From positions 62,001-126,000 of the forward strand of contig NZ_JBPDVH010000005.1 of NCBI RefSeq assembly GCF_051851555.1: a DNA stretch of 64,000 nt, read 5' to 3'. Positions 6,369-13,800 of the stretch are shown one piece after another. A program made the position numbers and the translations under genes. The DNA comes from Lonepinella sp051851555. GTDB taxonomy: Bacteria > Pseudomonadota > Gammaproteobacteria > Enterobacterales > Pasteurellaceae. Below the pieces are notes generated by a model that was not told the origin of the DNA, made no database searches, and saw only the letters and a list, made by a program, of their open reading frames with translations. Numbering within the stretch: the first letter of the stretch is position 1; each line of letters starts with the position of its first letter.

Positions 6369-7226
6369 ATGGGTGAACCACTAAAAGTGAGCGCACAAGC
6401 GATTAACATTTTAAAAAATCATGAAGGGCTGAGACTTAAAGCGTATACAGATGCAGCCGGTGTAAAAACTATTGGTTATGGGCATACAGGAACAATAAAT
6501 GGAGTAAAAATTCATGATGGAATGGTCATTACTCAGAAACAAGCGGAAGAACAGTTAAGAAAAGATCTTATTCATTTTGAAAATACGGTTCGAAATAGTG
6601 TTAAACAACCATTAACTCAAAACCAATTTGATGCTTTAGTTAGTTTTTCTTATAACGTCGGTGGGGATGCCTTTCAGAAATCAACGTTACTTAAAAAATT
6701 AAATAGTGGCGATACCTCTGGTGCTGCGGATGAATTTGTGCGATGGAATAAAGCGGGAGGAAAAGAATTAAAAGGATTAGTTAATCGACGTAATACCGAG
6801 CGTGAAATGTTTCTTGGTGTAGGTCAAGGTGAGGCACCGAATATACCAGTACCCACGGAATATGATGAACCTTATGATCCACCTGTTAAAAATCAATCGT
6901 ACCCAATGTCAAGTGACATCTACTCCGCCTTTGCCCCACCAAATCAACAAACGGCAAAATCGGATTCAGACAGCCTTTATGCAGCCTTTAGCCCAGAGCA
7001 AACGGAAGAACAAAATACAGAATCAACCAACCCGTTTAGTAATTATTTTAACCAACTTAACGGCACAATCGACCCTTTAAGCCAAGAGCCAGAACAGACG
7101 ACCCCAAATTATCGAGAAAAGTATCAGGATAAATTAGCCGCCGCTTTTGGCGTCACCCCGAAAACTGATAATGGCATGCCTGATTATATTGGGGAATTAG
7201 TGAAAAGTATTTATGACCAAGCCTAA
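6369..7226 (+). CDS. GH24 phage lysozyme with long C-terminal extension
   Basis: 285 residues from ATG 6369, preceded by GGAGGAAA. Residues 10-160 are a T4-type muramidase: E19, D28 and T34 have the same 9- and 6-residue spacing as the E11-D20-T26 triad of T4 lysozyme, in NHEGLRLKAYTDAAG and KTIGYGHT. It cleaves the glycan strand of peptidoglycan. There is no signal peptide or SAR helix. About 125 further residues are Pro/Gln/Ser/Asn-rich and low in complexity, with SDIYSAFAPP and SDSLYAAFSP repeats. Given a separate M15 endolysin and this extension, a virion-associated lysozyme used during DNA entry is more likely than a lysis enzyme. Confidence 0.8.
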   Translation: MGEPLKVSAQAINILKNHEGLRLKAYTDAAGVKTIGYGHTGTINGVKIHDGMVITQKQAEEQLRKDLIHFENTVRNSVKQPLTQNQFDALVSFSYNVGGDAFQKSTLLKKLNSGDTSGAADEFVRWNKAGGKELKGLVNRRNTEREMFLGVGQGEAPNIPVPTEYDEPYDPPVKNQSYPMSSDIYSAFAPPNQQTAKSDSDSLYAAFSPEQTEEQNTESTNPFSNYFNQLNGTIDPLSQEPEQTTPNYREKYQDKLAAAFGVTPKTDNGMPDYIGELVKSIYDQA

Positions 7227-7246
7227 ACTAAACACAGGAGAACATT

Positions 7247-8476
7247 ATGTCAATCGCCGATATCGGAAAAGCCATGGCAATGTATGCCCAACCCACTGAA
7301 TTTGACCAAAATGCGTGGAAACAAGCCTTTGACATTGCCAACGCTTTCACTGCCACTGAAAACAACCGCACCACCGCTGACGAAAACGCCCGCAAGCTCG
7401 CTGAAAACTACGCCACCCAAGATTGGCGAGTCAAGGCCTCAAACGCACAGAATCAAGATTTAACCAACTTGTCAGGTTGGAACATCAAAACCCGAGATGC
7501 CACGGGAGATGGGAAGATTAATGCGTTAAATGCACAGAATCGGGATTTAACTAATTCACATGACTGGAATGTACAAACTCGGAACGCTACTCAAGACTAT
7601 AAAATCAAGGAGGCCATTGCCAATTACATGTTGAATACCAAACAGCATCAAGTTGGATTAAGTAGCATTAATGACCTTGAACAGTTAAACCAAATTAAGC
7701 AACAGGCTATTTTAGCCGGTCAAAATCCTGATTATGCGTATTTGCTAAATCCTGACATTGCCAAACAATTTAGCCCAACAACAACGGTTTCCTTATATGA
7801 CCAAAAACAACAGAATGAATTTAATTACATCAAAGCAATCAATGAAGAATTAGCAAAAGCGGAAGAAAACGCATACGTTAAAAAAATTGATAACAACACT
7901 GGTCTTGAAGTTATCGAACGTGACCCAGAAGTATATAACCAATATCTCAAAGGGATTTATGCCAGATATCCAAATTATGGTGCTTATATTGGTGAATACC
8001 ACGCAAGACGTAATGGGAATTTTCTTCCCCAAACAGGTCAGCCAGTTGTTCGCCCGAATATTATTGGCTATACGCAACCCACGGCATATCCGGCTATTAC
8101 AGGTTATACACCACCACAGCCTGCGGTTCCTTATGCTGTACCACAATCGCAAATGACACCACAAATGGCACAACAGACACCAACTGCTCCAGTTGTAAAA
8201 CCGCAAGTCGCACCAGTGGATTATCGTAAAGAATATAATATAACAGATGATTTTATACCGTTAATTCAACAGTATCAGCAAGAAACTGGCGTTAATGAGC
8301 AAACAGCGTTAAAGGAATTATCCTATTTATTTTCATTAGCACAACAAGGGTACATATCACCAGAAAATATAAGACAAACTATCCAAGAAAAAATAAAAGA
8401 CGCAATATTGGCAAAACCTGGTGACAATAAAGAAAGAATAGCCAGATATGATGAATATAGAAAGCAACTGAATTAA
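7247..8476 (+). CDS. Phage virion protein with internal repeats
   Basis: 409 residues behind CACAGGAGAA. Residues 70-125 hold two tandem copies of a pattern N-A-Q-N-x-D-L-T-N-x-x-x-W-N-x-x-T-R-x-A-T-x-D-x-K-I. The middle is helical, and residues 255-325 are Pro/Gln/Tyr-rich (repeated ITGYT/IIGYT and PQMAQQTPTAP). The block VDYRKEY near residue 325 resembles NYREKY in the C-terminal extension of the preceding lysozyme. The family is unknown; position suggests an internal or ejected virion protein. There are no membrane helices. Confidence 0.55.
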   Translation: MSIADIGKAMAMYAQPTEFDQNAWKQAFDIANAFTATENNRTTADENARKLAENYATQDWRVKASNAQNQDLTNLSGWNIKTRDATGDGKINALNAQNRDLTNSHDWNVQTRNATQDYKIKEAIANYMLNTKQHQVGLSSINDLEQLNQIKQQAILAGQNPDYAYLLNPDIAKQFSPTTTVSLYDQKQQNEFNYIKAINEELAKAEENAYVKKIDNNTGLEVIERDPEVYNQYLKGIYARYPNYGAYIGEYHARRNGNFLPQTGQPVVRPNIIGYTQPTAYPAITGYTPPQPAVPYAVPQSQMTPQMAQQTPTAPVVKPQVAPVDYRKEYNITDDFIPLIQQYQQETGVNEQTALKELSYLFSLAQQGYISPENIRQTIQEKIKDAILAKPGDNKERIARYDEYRKQLN

Positions 8477-8495
8477 TAATAATTCAACAAAAACA

Positions 8496-8528
8496 AACCC
8501 AGAAAGGTGCAAACTTTCTGGGTTTTTT
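8496..8528 (+). terminator. Intrinsic terminator
   Basis: AACCCAGAAAG (8496-8506) pairs with CTTTCTGGGTT (8514-8524), loop of 7, followed by Ts. Confidence 0.85.
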
Positions 8529-8607
8529 ATTCCCATTAAGTCAGATTTAACAGAAACAAATTATGATTAATTATAACCCAAAACATCAAATAAAGGTAGG
8601 TAGAAAA

Positions 8608-8724
8608 ATGAGTACAGAAGCAGCCGATAAAGCAGGATTAAAATTAGCCAATTCTGCTTTTATTTTATCCATTTGTGTGGGATTGAGTGCATTGATTTTT
8701 GCCGTAGGCTATTTTCTTAAATAA
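8608..8724 (+). CDS. Tiny one-helix membrane protein (ADKAG type)
   Basis: 38 residues, ATG 8608 behind AGGTAGG. The short N-terminus MSTEAADKAG is followed by one hydrophobic helix (about residues 16-36) and a final lysine. The MS-x-x-x-ADKAG start recurs in the protein at 10728, showing the two are paralogues. It is an isolated cistron between two strong terminators. Candidate roles are a virion membrane-active peptide, an accessory holin or an antiholin; none is proven. Confidence 0.55.
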   Translation: MSTEAADKAGLKLANSAFILSICVGLSALIFAVGYFLK

Positions 8725-8740
8725 CATTACAGAAAAAATA

Positions 8741-8774
8741 AAACCCCGAAAGTTCCTAGGCTTTCAGGGTTTTT
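8741..8774 (+). terminator. Intrinsic terminator
   Basis: AAACCCCGAAAG (8741-8752) with CTTTCAGGGTTTTT (8761-8774), one mismatch, 8-base loop. Confidence 0.8.
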
Positions 8775-8863
8775 CATTTAATCATTAAACAGGAATGACT
8801 AAACGAATTATGAATAAGTATAGCAAAACTAAATTAAAAATTCATCTTGAAAAGGGGTTAGAA

Positions 8864-8983
8864 ATGGAAACAAATGCAAGTCCTTTTATTCGGGTAGCAA
8901 TCGGGTTAGCAATTATTTTAATTGCGTTAAGCGTTTTTGCCTTGAGCATTGCCCCCTTAATGAACGTTATTCGGTGGTGGTAA
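8864..8983 (+). CDS. Tiny one-helix membrane protein
   Basis: 39 residues from ATG 8864, with AAAGGGG at 8850-8856; the in-frame ATG at 8795 is upstream of this ribosome site and gives an unconvincing basic extension. A short polar start (METNASPF) precedes a helix at about residues 11-31 and a Trp-Trp end. The next tiny gene starts two bases after its stop. The family is unknown. Confidence 0.5.
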   Translation: METNASPFIRVAIGLAIILIALSVFALSIAPLMNVIRWW

Positions 8984-8985
8984 CA

Positions 8986-9111
8986 ATGGAATATGGATTA
9001 TGGGAAACAACATTAGCATTTTTTGTGCTTATTGTCGGGGCAATTGTTGCTTGGCGATTGCCAAACATTCTCACCGTAATTAAAGATTGGAAAAAACAAC
9101 AATCAAAATAA
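8986..9111 (+). CDS. Tiny membrane protein, paralogue A (YGL-WR-PNI type)
   Basis: 41 residues. Pattern: M-x-YGL-x-E, a hydrophobic helix (about residues 9-23), then W-R-x-P-N-I and a lysine-rich tail. The same pattern is seen in the 35-residue protein at 9244, so these are paralogues. An N-out helix with a basic cytoplasmic tail resembles small holin or pinholin-like proteins and small coat proteins; function not established. It is co-transcribed with the 8864 gene and followed by a terminator. Confidence 0.55.
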   Translation: MEYGLWETTLAFFVLIVGAIVAWRLPNILTVIKDWKKQQSK

Positions 9112-9129
9112 CTTGATACAAAAACAAAA

Positions 9130-9157
9130 AACGAGAGCGGCGAACTCTCGTTTTTTT
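9130..9157 (+). terminator. Intrinsic terminator
   Basis: AACGAGAG (9130-9137), 7-base loop, CTCTCGTT (9145-9152), T run to 9157. Confidence 0.85.
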
Positions 9158-9243
9158 ATACCCCTTAACCACTTTCAACACTCAAGGAGTAATTAATGAT
9201 GGAAATTGTACCCTTAATTTTACCTTTAATCAAGGAGTTAATT

Positions 9244-9351
9244 ATGCAATACGGACTATTAGAAATAGTGGCAAGCCTTGCTTTTCTTATTTTGGTTTGG
9301 CGAATCCCCAACATTATTTTAGCCCTAAAGGAATACCTAAAATCAAAATAA
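9244..9351 (+). CDS. Tiny membrane protein, paralogue B with possible second start
   Basis: 35 residues from ATG 9244 (CAAGGAG at 9231-9237). M-x-YGL-x-E, one helix, V-W-R-I-P-N-I and a Lys tail match the protein at 8986. In the same frame, ATGs at 9196 and 9199 also have CAAGGAG ahead (9183-9189) and would add a hydrophobic 16-residue leader (MMEIVPLILPLIKELI). Two good ribosome sites in one frame recall dual-start holin/antiholin genes. Confidence 0.5.
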   Translation: MQYGLLEIVASLAFLILVWRIPNIILALKEYLKSK

Positions 9352-9352
9352 C

Positions 9353-9381
9353 TTGACTCACACCCAAGACTTGGGTAATAT
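9353..9381 (+). promoter_or_regulatory. Probable sigma70 promoter
   Basis: TTGACT at 9353-9358, 17-base spacer, TAATAT at 9376-9381. Predicted start is near 9388. It lies directly after the tiny membrane protein gene. Confidence 0.5.
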
Positions 9382-9387
9382 TCGACC

Positions 9388-9449
9388 CAAGGTGTCGTAG
9401 CCTTTAATCCAAAGCGGAAATCCGCACCCGTCAGACAAGCGGTTTTTTT
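9388..9449 (+). ncRNA. Candidate about 60-base small RNA
   Basis: Runs from the start predicted by the 9353-9381 promoter to a seven-T run at 9443-9449. Contains GCGGA/TCCGC (9414-9425) and a terminator-like CCGC/GCGG pair (9422-9425 with 9439-9442) before the Ts; these compete, so two folds are possible. No reading frame. Existence is inferred from promoter plus terminator. Confidence 0.35.
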
Positions 9450-9460
9450 GTACCTAAAAT

Positions 9461-9490
9461 TTGCAACATGGATCTATTTTCCGTTATTAA
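9461..9490 (+). promoter_or_regulatory. Possible promoter of the C4-like RNA
   Basis: TTGCAA at 9461-9466 and TATTAA at 9485-9490, 18-base spacer. Start would be near 9497, shortly before the folded element at 9514. Confidence 0.35.
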
Positions 9491-9513
9491 AAATAGATTT
9501 AGCAAAATCCAAT

Positions 9514-9590
9514 GTCGAGTGGGCGGAGAATACAATACCTGAAAGGGGAATAATCCCAGCCTACTTTGGAAGGCTTACGAACCACTCGGC
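9514..9590 (+). ncRNA. c4: C4-like antisense RNA controlling the antirepressor
   Basis: GTCGAGTGG (9514-9522) pairs with CCACTCGGC (9582-9590) as a 9-bp closing stem (one G-U). Inside are GGG/CCC (about 9545-9557) and CCT/AGG (9560-9573) hairpins and the run GGCTTACGAACC, which I recall from the C4 RNA family of P1/P7-like phages. The hairpin segment CTACTTTGG (9561-9569) matches the antirepressor ribosome site CCAAAGGAG (9656-9664) at 8 of 9 pairs, and AATAAT near 9550 can pair with the start-codon region. Position immediately upstream of a P22_AR-type gene is the C4 context. Family call should be confirmed with a covariance model. Confidence 0.6.
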
Positions 9591-9605
9591 ACCCTATTAA
9601 GAAGT

Positions 9606-9622
9606 ATTGTTATCATAACAAT
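9606..9622. promoter_or_regulatory. 17-base perfect palindrome, operator candidate
   Basis: ATTGTTATCATAACAAT is a perfect dyad around a central C, the length of a lambda-type operator, located between the C4-like RNA and the antirepressor gene. It could be a repressor site or an RNA hairpin in the leader. Confidence 0.4.
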
Positions 9623-9670
9623 GGTTCAATTTAGGGAACTAAATATCGTAAACAACCAAAGGAGACTATT

Positions 9671-10549
9671 ATGTCTAATCAAATCTCAACCCAAACAATC
9701 CAATTTTATAATCACGCATTAATCACCTTTGAACAAAACGGCACGCATTACACGGCGATGAAACCGATTTGTGAGAATATCGGGTTAGCTTGGCACGCTC
9801 AATATGAAAGAATTCAGCGTGATGAAGTGCTTTCACAAGGTATTCTTATGATAAGAACACCTTCAAATGGTGGCGAACAACAAGTGCTTTGCCTACCAAT
9901 CGAATATCTAAACGGCTGGCTATTCGGCATAGATATTAAACGTTGCAAACCAGAAATCAGAGAAACCTTAATCCGCTATAAAAAAGAATGTTACCAAGCA
10001 TTAGCGAATTACTGGCTAAAAGGCAAAGCAGAACGCCAAACTGCGGTGAAAATTGAACGACTTTCAACCGAACACCAAAGCACCATAAAAGAATTGGTAC
10101 TCGGCAGAGCCAAAGCCCTACCGAAAGACCAACAAGCAGGCGTGATTATCAAACAATGGTCGGCACTCAAAACCCATTTCGGCAAGAGTTACAAAGACAT
10201 TGACGACAACCAATTTGTCGAAGCCGTGAGCCTGTTGGCAAGATTGCCATTGGAAGGGGAATTGATTATTAATGAGCCACAAACGGAAGACACGATAAGC
10301 CTTGCCAAAGATGACGCAATGGCATTACTTGAAATGTGGTCAGCATCCACCAATTTACACGAAAGTAGCTATCATCTTGCTCGCTCGCTAAGACGGTTTA
10401 GCAGTCGTGAGCTAGACAAAGTGCAGTTTAACCATCAAAAATACGAAAGACATTTGCAAACGGTTGACCCAATAATCAAACGGCTATTAAAACAACTCAC
10501 CCCAACGCAAGCATTACCTAATCAGCCGTTAGAGATTGAACAGTTATAA
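9671..10549 (+). CDS. ant: Phage antirepressor, P22_AR N-terminal type
   Basis: 292 residues, start at ATG 9671 with AAAGGAG. Residues 8-125 carry the P22_AR pattern: FYNHALITFEQNGTHYTAMKP, a W-H-x-Q-x-x-R segment, LPIEYLNGWLFGI and a basic YKKECYQALANYW helix. Such proteins bind and inactivate a phage repressor or a related host target, favouring lytic growth. The C-terminal half is helical and of unknown fold. The gene lies among late genes rather than beside the immunity region, and is preceded by a C4-like RNA whose hairpin can mask its ribosome site, suggesting control of antirepressor synthesis at translation. Two terminators follow. Confidence 0.75.
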   Translation: MSNQISTQTIQFYNHALITFEQNGTHYTAMKPICENIGLAWHAQYERIQRDEVLSQGILMIRTPSNGGEQQVLCLPIEYLNGWLFGIDIKRCKPEIRETLIRYKKECYQALANYWLKGKAERQTAVKIERLSTEHQSTIKELVLGRAKALPKDQQAGVIIKQWSALKTHFGKSYKDIDDNQFVEAVSLLARLPLEGELIINEPQTEDTISLAKDDAMALLEMWSASTNLHESSYHLARSLRRFSSRELDKVQFNHQKYERHLQTVDPIIKRLLKQLTPTQALPNQPLEIEQL

Positions 10550-10556
10550 CGAACTA

Positions 10557-10580
10557 AACCACTCTACGGAGTGGTTTTTT
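10557..10580 (+). terminator. Intrinsic terminator of the antirepressor gene
   Basis: AACCACTC (10557-10564), 4-base loop, GAGTGGTT (10569-10576) and Ts to 10580. Confidence 0.85.
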
Positions 10581-10592
10581 ATTACTCAAAAT

Positions 10593-10626
10593 AAAACCCT
10601 AGTGCGACCAACACTAGGGTTTTCTC
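10593..10626 (+). terminator. Second hairpin terminator
   Basis: AAAACCCTAGTG (10593-10604) with CACTAGGGTTTT (10612-10623), perfect 12-bp stem and 7-base loop; the A/T flanks make it usable on both strands. Confidence 0.7.
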
Positions 10627-10727
10627 ATTCCTACTACGACATAGGAGAATAGATTTTGAACAAGACAAATTATAACAGAACAAGTTTTCTAGGCAAGTTA
10701 TTTGCGAGCCTAAAAATAGGAGGAAAT

Positions 10728-10868
10728 ATGAGTAAACAAGGTGCAGACAAAGCAGGTCAAGACATTTCATTTGGCATTAAATTTTTCTTCTGCTGTATTG
10801 GAATTGCCACAATATTAGGCGTTTTATTATGGTTATTGCCTGACTTATTAGCATTGTTTTTAAAATAA
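10728..10868 (+). CDS. Tiny one-helix membrane protein (ADKAG type)
   Basis: 46 residues, ATG 10728 with a strong AGGAGGAAA site; the in-frame ATG at 10656 lacks one. Starts MSKQGADKAG, matching MSTEAADKAG of the protein at 8608, then a long hydrophobic segment (residues 17-45) with a Cys-Cys pair and a proline break, ending in Lys. The giant polyvalent gene starts 13 bases after its stop, so it is the first cistron of that operon. Function unknown. Confidence 0.55.
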   Translation: MSKQGADKAGQDISFGIKFFFCCIGIATILGVLLWLLPDLLALFLK

Positions 10869-10881
10869 TTGAGGACGTTTT

Positions 10882-13800
10882 ATGAGCCAACTTACCACTG
10901 AAGAATTAATCCGCCTTTTCCAAGATCCAAATAATCCGCCAGTACCTAACACACAACAGGCTTTTATTGATTTATATGGCAACCCCAATGTCCTCACGGC
11001 ACAGCCCGATACTGCTTATGGCTTGGCCTCCCTTTACGCACCACCAGTAGAGCAAGTGGCACCAGTGCCAACTTTGCCACCTAGTGCAGGCTTTTGGGGA
11101 AATGTAGGCGATGCAGCGTTAGTCATCCCAAAATCAGCCACAAGATTAGTCAGTTCCGTTGGCGGATTAATCGATCCACAAGGTGCAGTTCGACAATGGG
11201 GAGATGAGGCGACAGATTGGCTTGCCAGTTTTGAAAGCGAAGAAAATCGGGCTAACCGAGAAGAAAACGCAAGACGTATAGCATTAGCCAAAGCCAAGGG
11301 CGAAAGTGGTTGGGGAGCCAGTTGGGAAAACTTTGTGGATAATCCATTAACCACGATTGGCGATATTGCCGAAAGTGTCTTGCCAAGTGTCGCTGTTGGC
11401 GTCGGAGCGGCTGCCCTAGCACCTGAAACAGCGGGTATGAGCTTAGTCGCTGCTGCCCCAATGATTTTAGGCGGTATCCAAGGGGCAGGGGAAACACGCA
11501 AAGACATCAACGACCACATTATGGCCATGTCACAAGCAGAACTGAATAAAAGCCCTGTTTATCTGCAATACATAGCCGAGGGTTTAACCCCTGAACAAGC
11601 CCGCATTGCCACCGCAACCAGTTGGACAGAACATGGCGGTGAAGTCCTAGCCAATGGTTTAAGCAGTGCAGCATTAGAACGCCTAGGCGGTTTTATGAAA
11701 CTAGGCAAAACAGGTGGTGTATTAAATTCTGCAGGCGGACGATTTGCTCGTGAATTAGGCACAGAAACAGCGGATGAAACCTTTCAACAACTCACGACCA
11801 ATAAAGCGATTCATGATGTGGATAATTCACACCGTTTAACCAGCGATTTAGGCAGTGCGGCCTTTGGTGGTTTATTAGGTGGCGGCTTAGGTGGTGGTGT
11901 GGCCTATGCCCAAGAAAGATTGGCACATAATTTTGGCGGCGAGCAAACCGGTTCTGAACAAGTCCAAATGCAATCAGACCAAGTGGTGAATGACATTGTT
12001 CATCAAACCCCAACAGACACAACTAACACCGCAGAAACGCAACCAAAAAACACCGCAGTTAATGTAAATAACACAGCATTAGATAACGTGTTAAGCCAAA
12101 TTGCGAACAAAGACGAACGTCAAGCCATTAAACAAAATTTAATCTACGATATTCAAGACGGTGTCATTGAACAAATTGCCACAGAAGATAATGAATACGG
12201 CAAATTGGCCCAAGCGTATTTGGCAGAAGTGGGGCAACAGATTGCACAACCAACGGCAGAGCAAGCACAAAATCCGTCCGTTGAACAGCAAAATGAACAA
12301 ATGAACTCGTTCAGTGAACAAAATAATGTGTTCAGTGAACAAATGAACGATACCCAAGACGTGCGTGAAAGCCGTTCAGCTATGAAATCCGTTGAGGCTA
12401 ATATTGCTCGTGGCAAAGAACGTATGACCCAAGCAATTTTGAATAAAGCGGATGTTAAACGTGGAATGTATAACAATGAATTTGGTTGGATTGATTTTGT
12501 ATGGGGAGATGACGGCACTACTAAACCTTTAGATAAAAATGGCGAGCCTAAAGGACGTGGAATCGCTCATATTTTTGAAGCGAGAGAACGCAAAAATGGA
12601 ATGTCTGAAGCTGAAACATCAGCAATGCTTGTTGATGAAATTGTAGAAACTATTGCGAAAGGTACTCCAGTAAACCCAAATCCACAGAATAAATTACAGT
12701 TGGATTATCGTTCACCAAGAACTGGAAAAGTTTATCGTGCAACTTTGGTTAAAAATAAAGGAAATAACGGCTGGGTATTAACTGCATTTGATAATAGCAA
12801 TAAATATTTGAGTGAAGGTGCGAACAAGCTGGGTAATGACTCACTTGAACCTACTATTAACAGCCCTACACTCTCCCGTGCTGATAAAGGAGCTTCACTC
12901 GTGGCTTCTGATTCGGGACAGTTCGCTAATGAGCGTGGTTTGAATGAACAAGGTTCAGACACCGCTTTTGACTGGCGACCAACAAACAATAGCCAACTGA
13001 ACGATACGCACCGCCACTTACGAGAAGGCGGGGCAGTGGGTGCAGATAACGATGTCAATGTAACCAATTCTCAGCCAACTGTCAACACCCAAGCCACTAA
13101 AGACCAACAAACCCTATCACAAATCTTAGGGAACGATACGGCAAGTCATATCGAAGTGGTGGACAGAAACACCGTTCAACCACCCAAAGGGGAAACCGCA
13201 GAAAGTTTATTGGCGGGGAATGTCGAGGGGTGGTATGACCCAACCACGCAAAAAATCTACATTTACAGCGACAATATCACCGCTAACAATGTCATGAATC
13301 GTGATGAACGTCTGGCGTGGGTAGCGTGGCACGAATTAGCCCACCGTGGCGTGAATGTTAAATTAGGCAACCGTTTCAATGACATTGTCACCCGAATGGG
13401 TAAACATCCAGTGGTAGAAAGAATTGCCAACACCATTCAAAAAGAACGAGCAGAATATGGTGACATTCCATTTACCGTCGCAGTGGAAGAGGCCGTAGCA
13501 GAAATCAACGCTGCTGTTGAAACCGGTAATTGGTCGGAATTAGAAAGCCGTTATAACGTGCGTATTGGTCAATCATGGAAAAATAGTTTGGGGCAATACC
13601 TCCGCCCATTTGCCAATGTATTGCAAAAAGTGGTTAACGCTATTATTGGACGTAACCCAAATTCTACAGCCATGACTACGCAAGAACTGTTTGATGTGTT
13701 GGCGGAGATTCGCCAAGGGGGAACAGAAAGCGATACGCAAGCGGAAAGTAGCAATGGGGAAGTGCGGTATAGTTTGAGTGAAGATCCGAATTCGGACTTT

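Noticed and set aside
7457..7615. Tandem DNA repeat as a phase-variation site
   Set aside because: The two copies are diverged protein-level repeats of about 33 residues, not a short slippable tract.
10582..10770. Minus-strand frame of 62 codons
   Set aside because: It runs back through a terminator hairpin and the start of a plus-strand gene; no ribosome site or motif.
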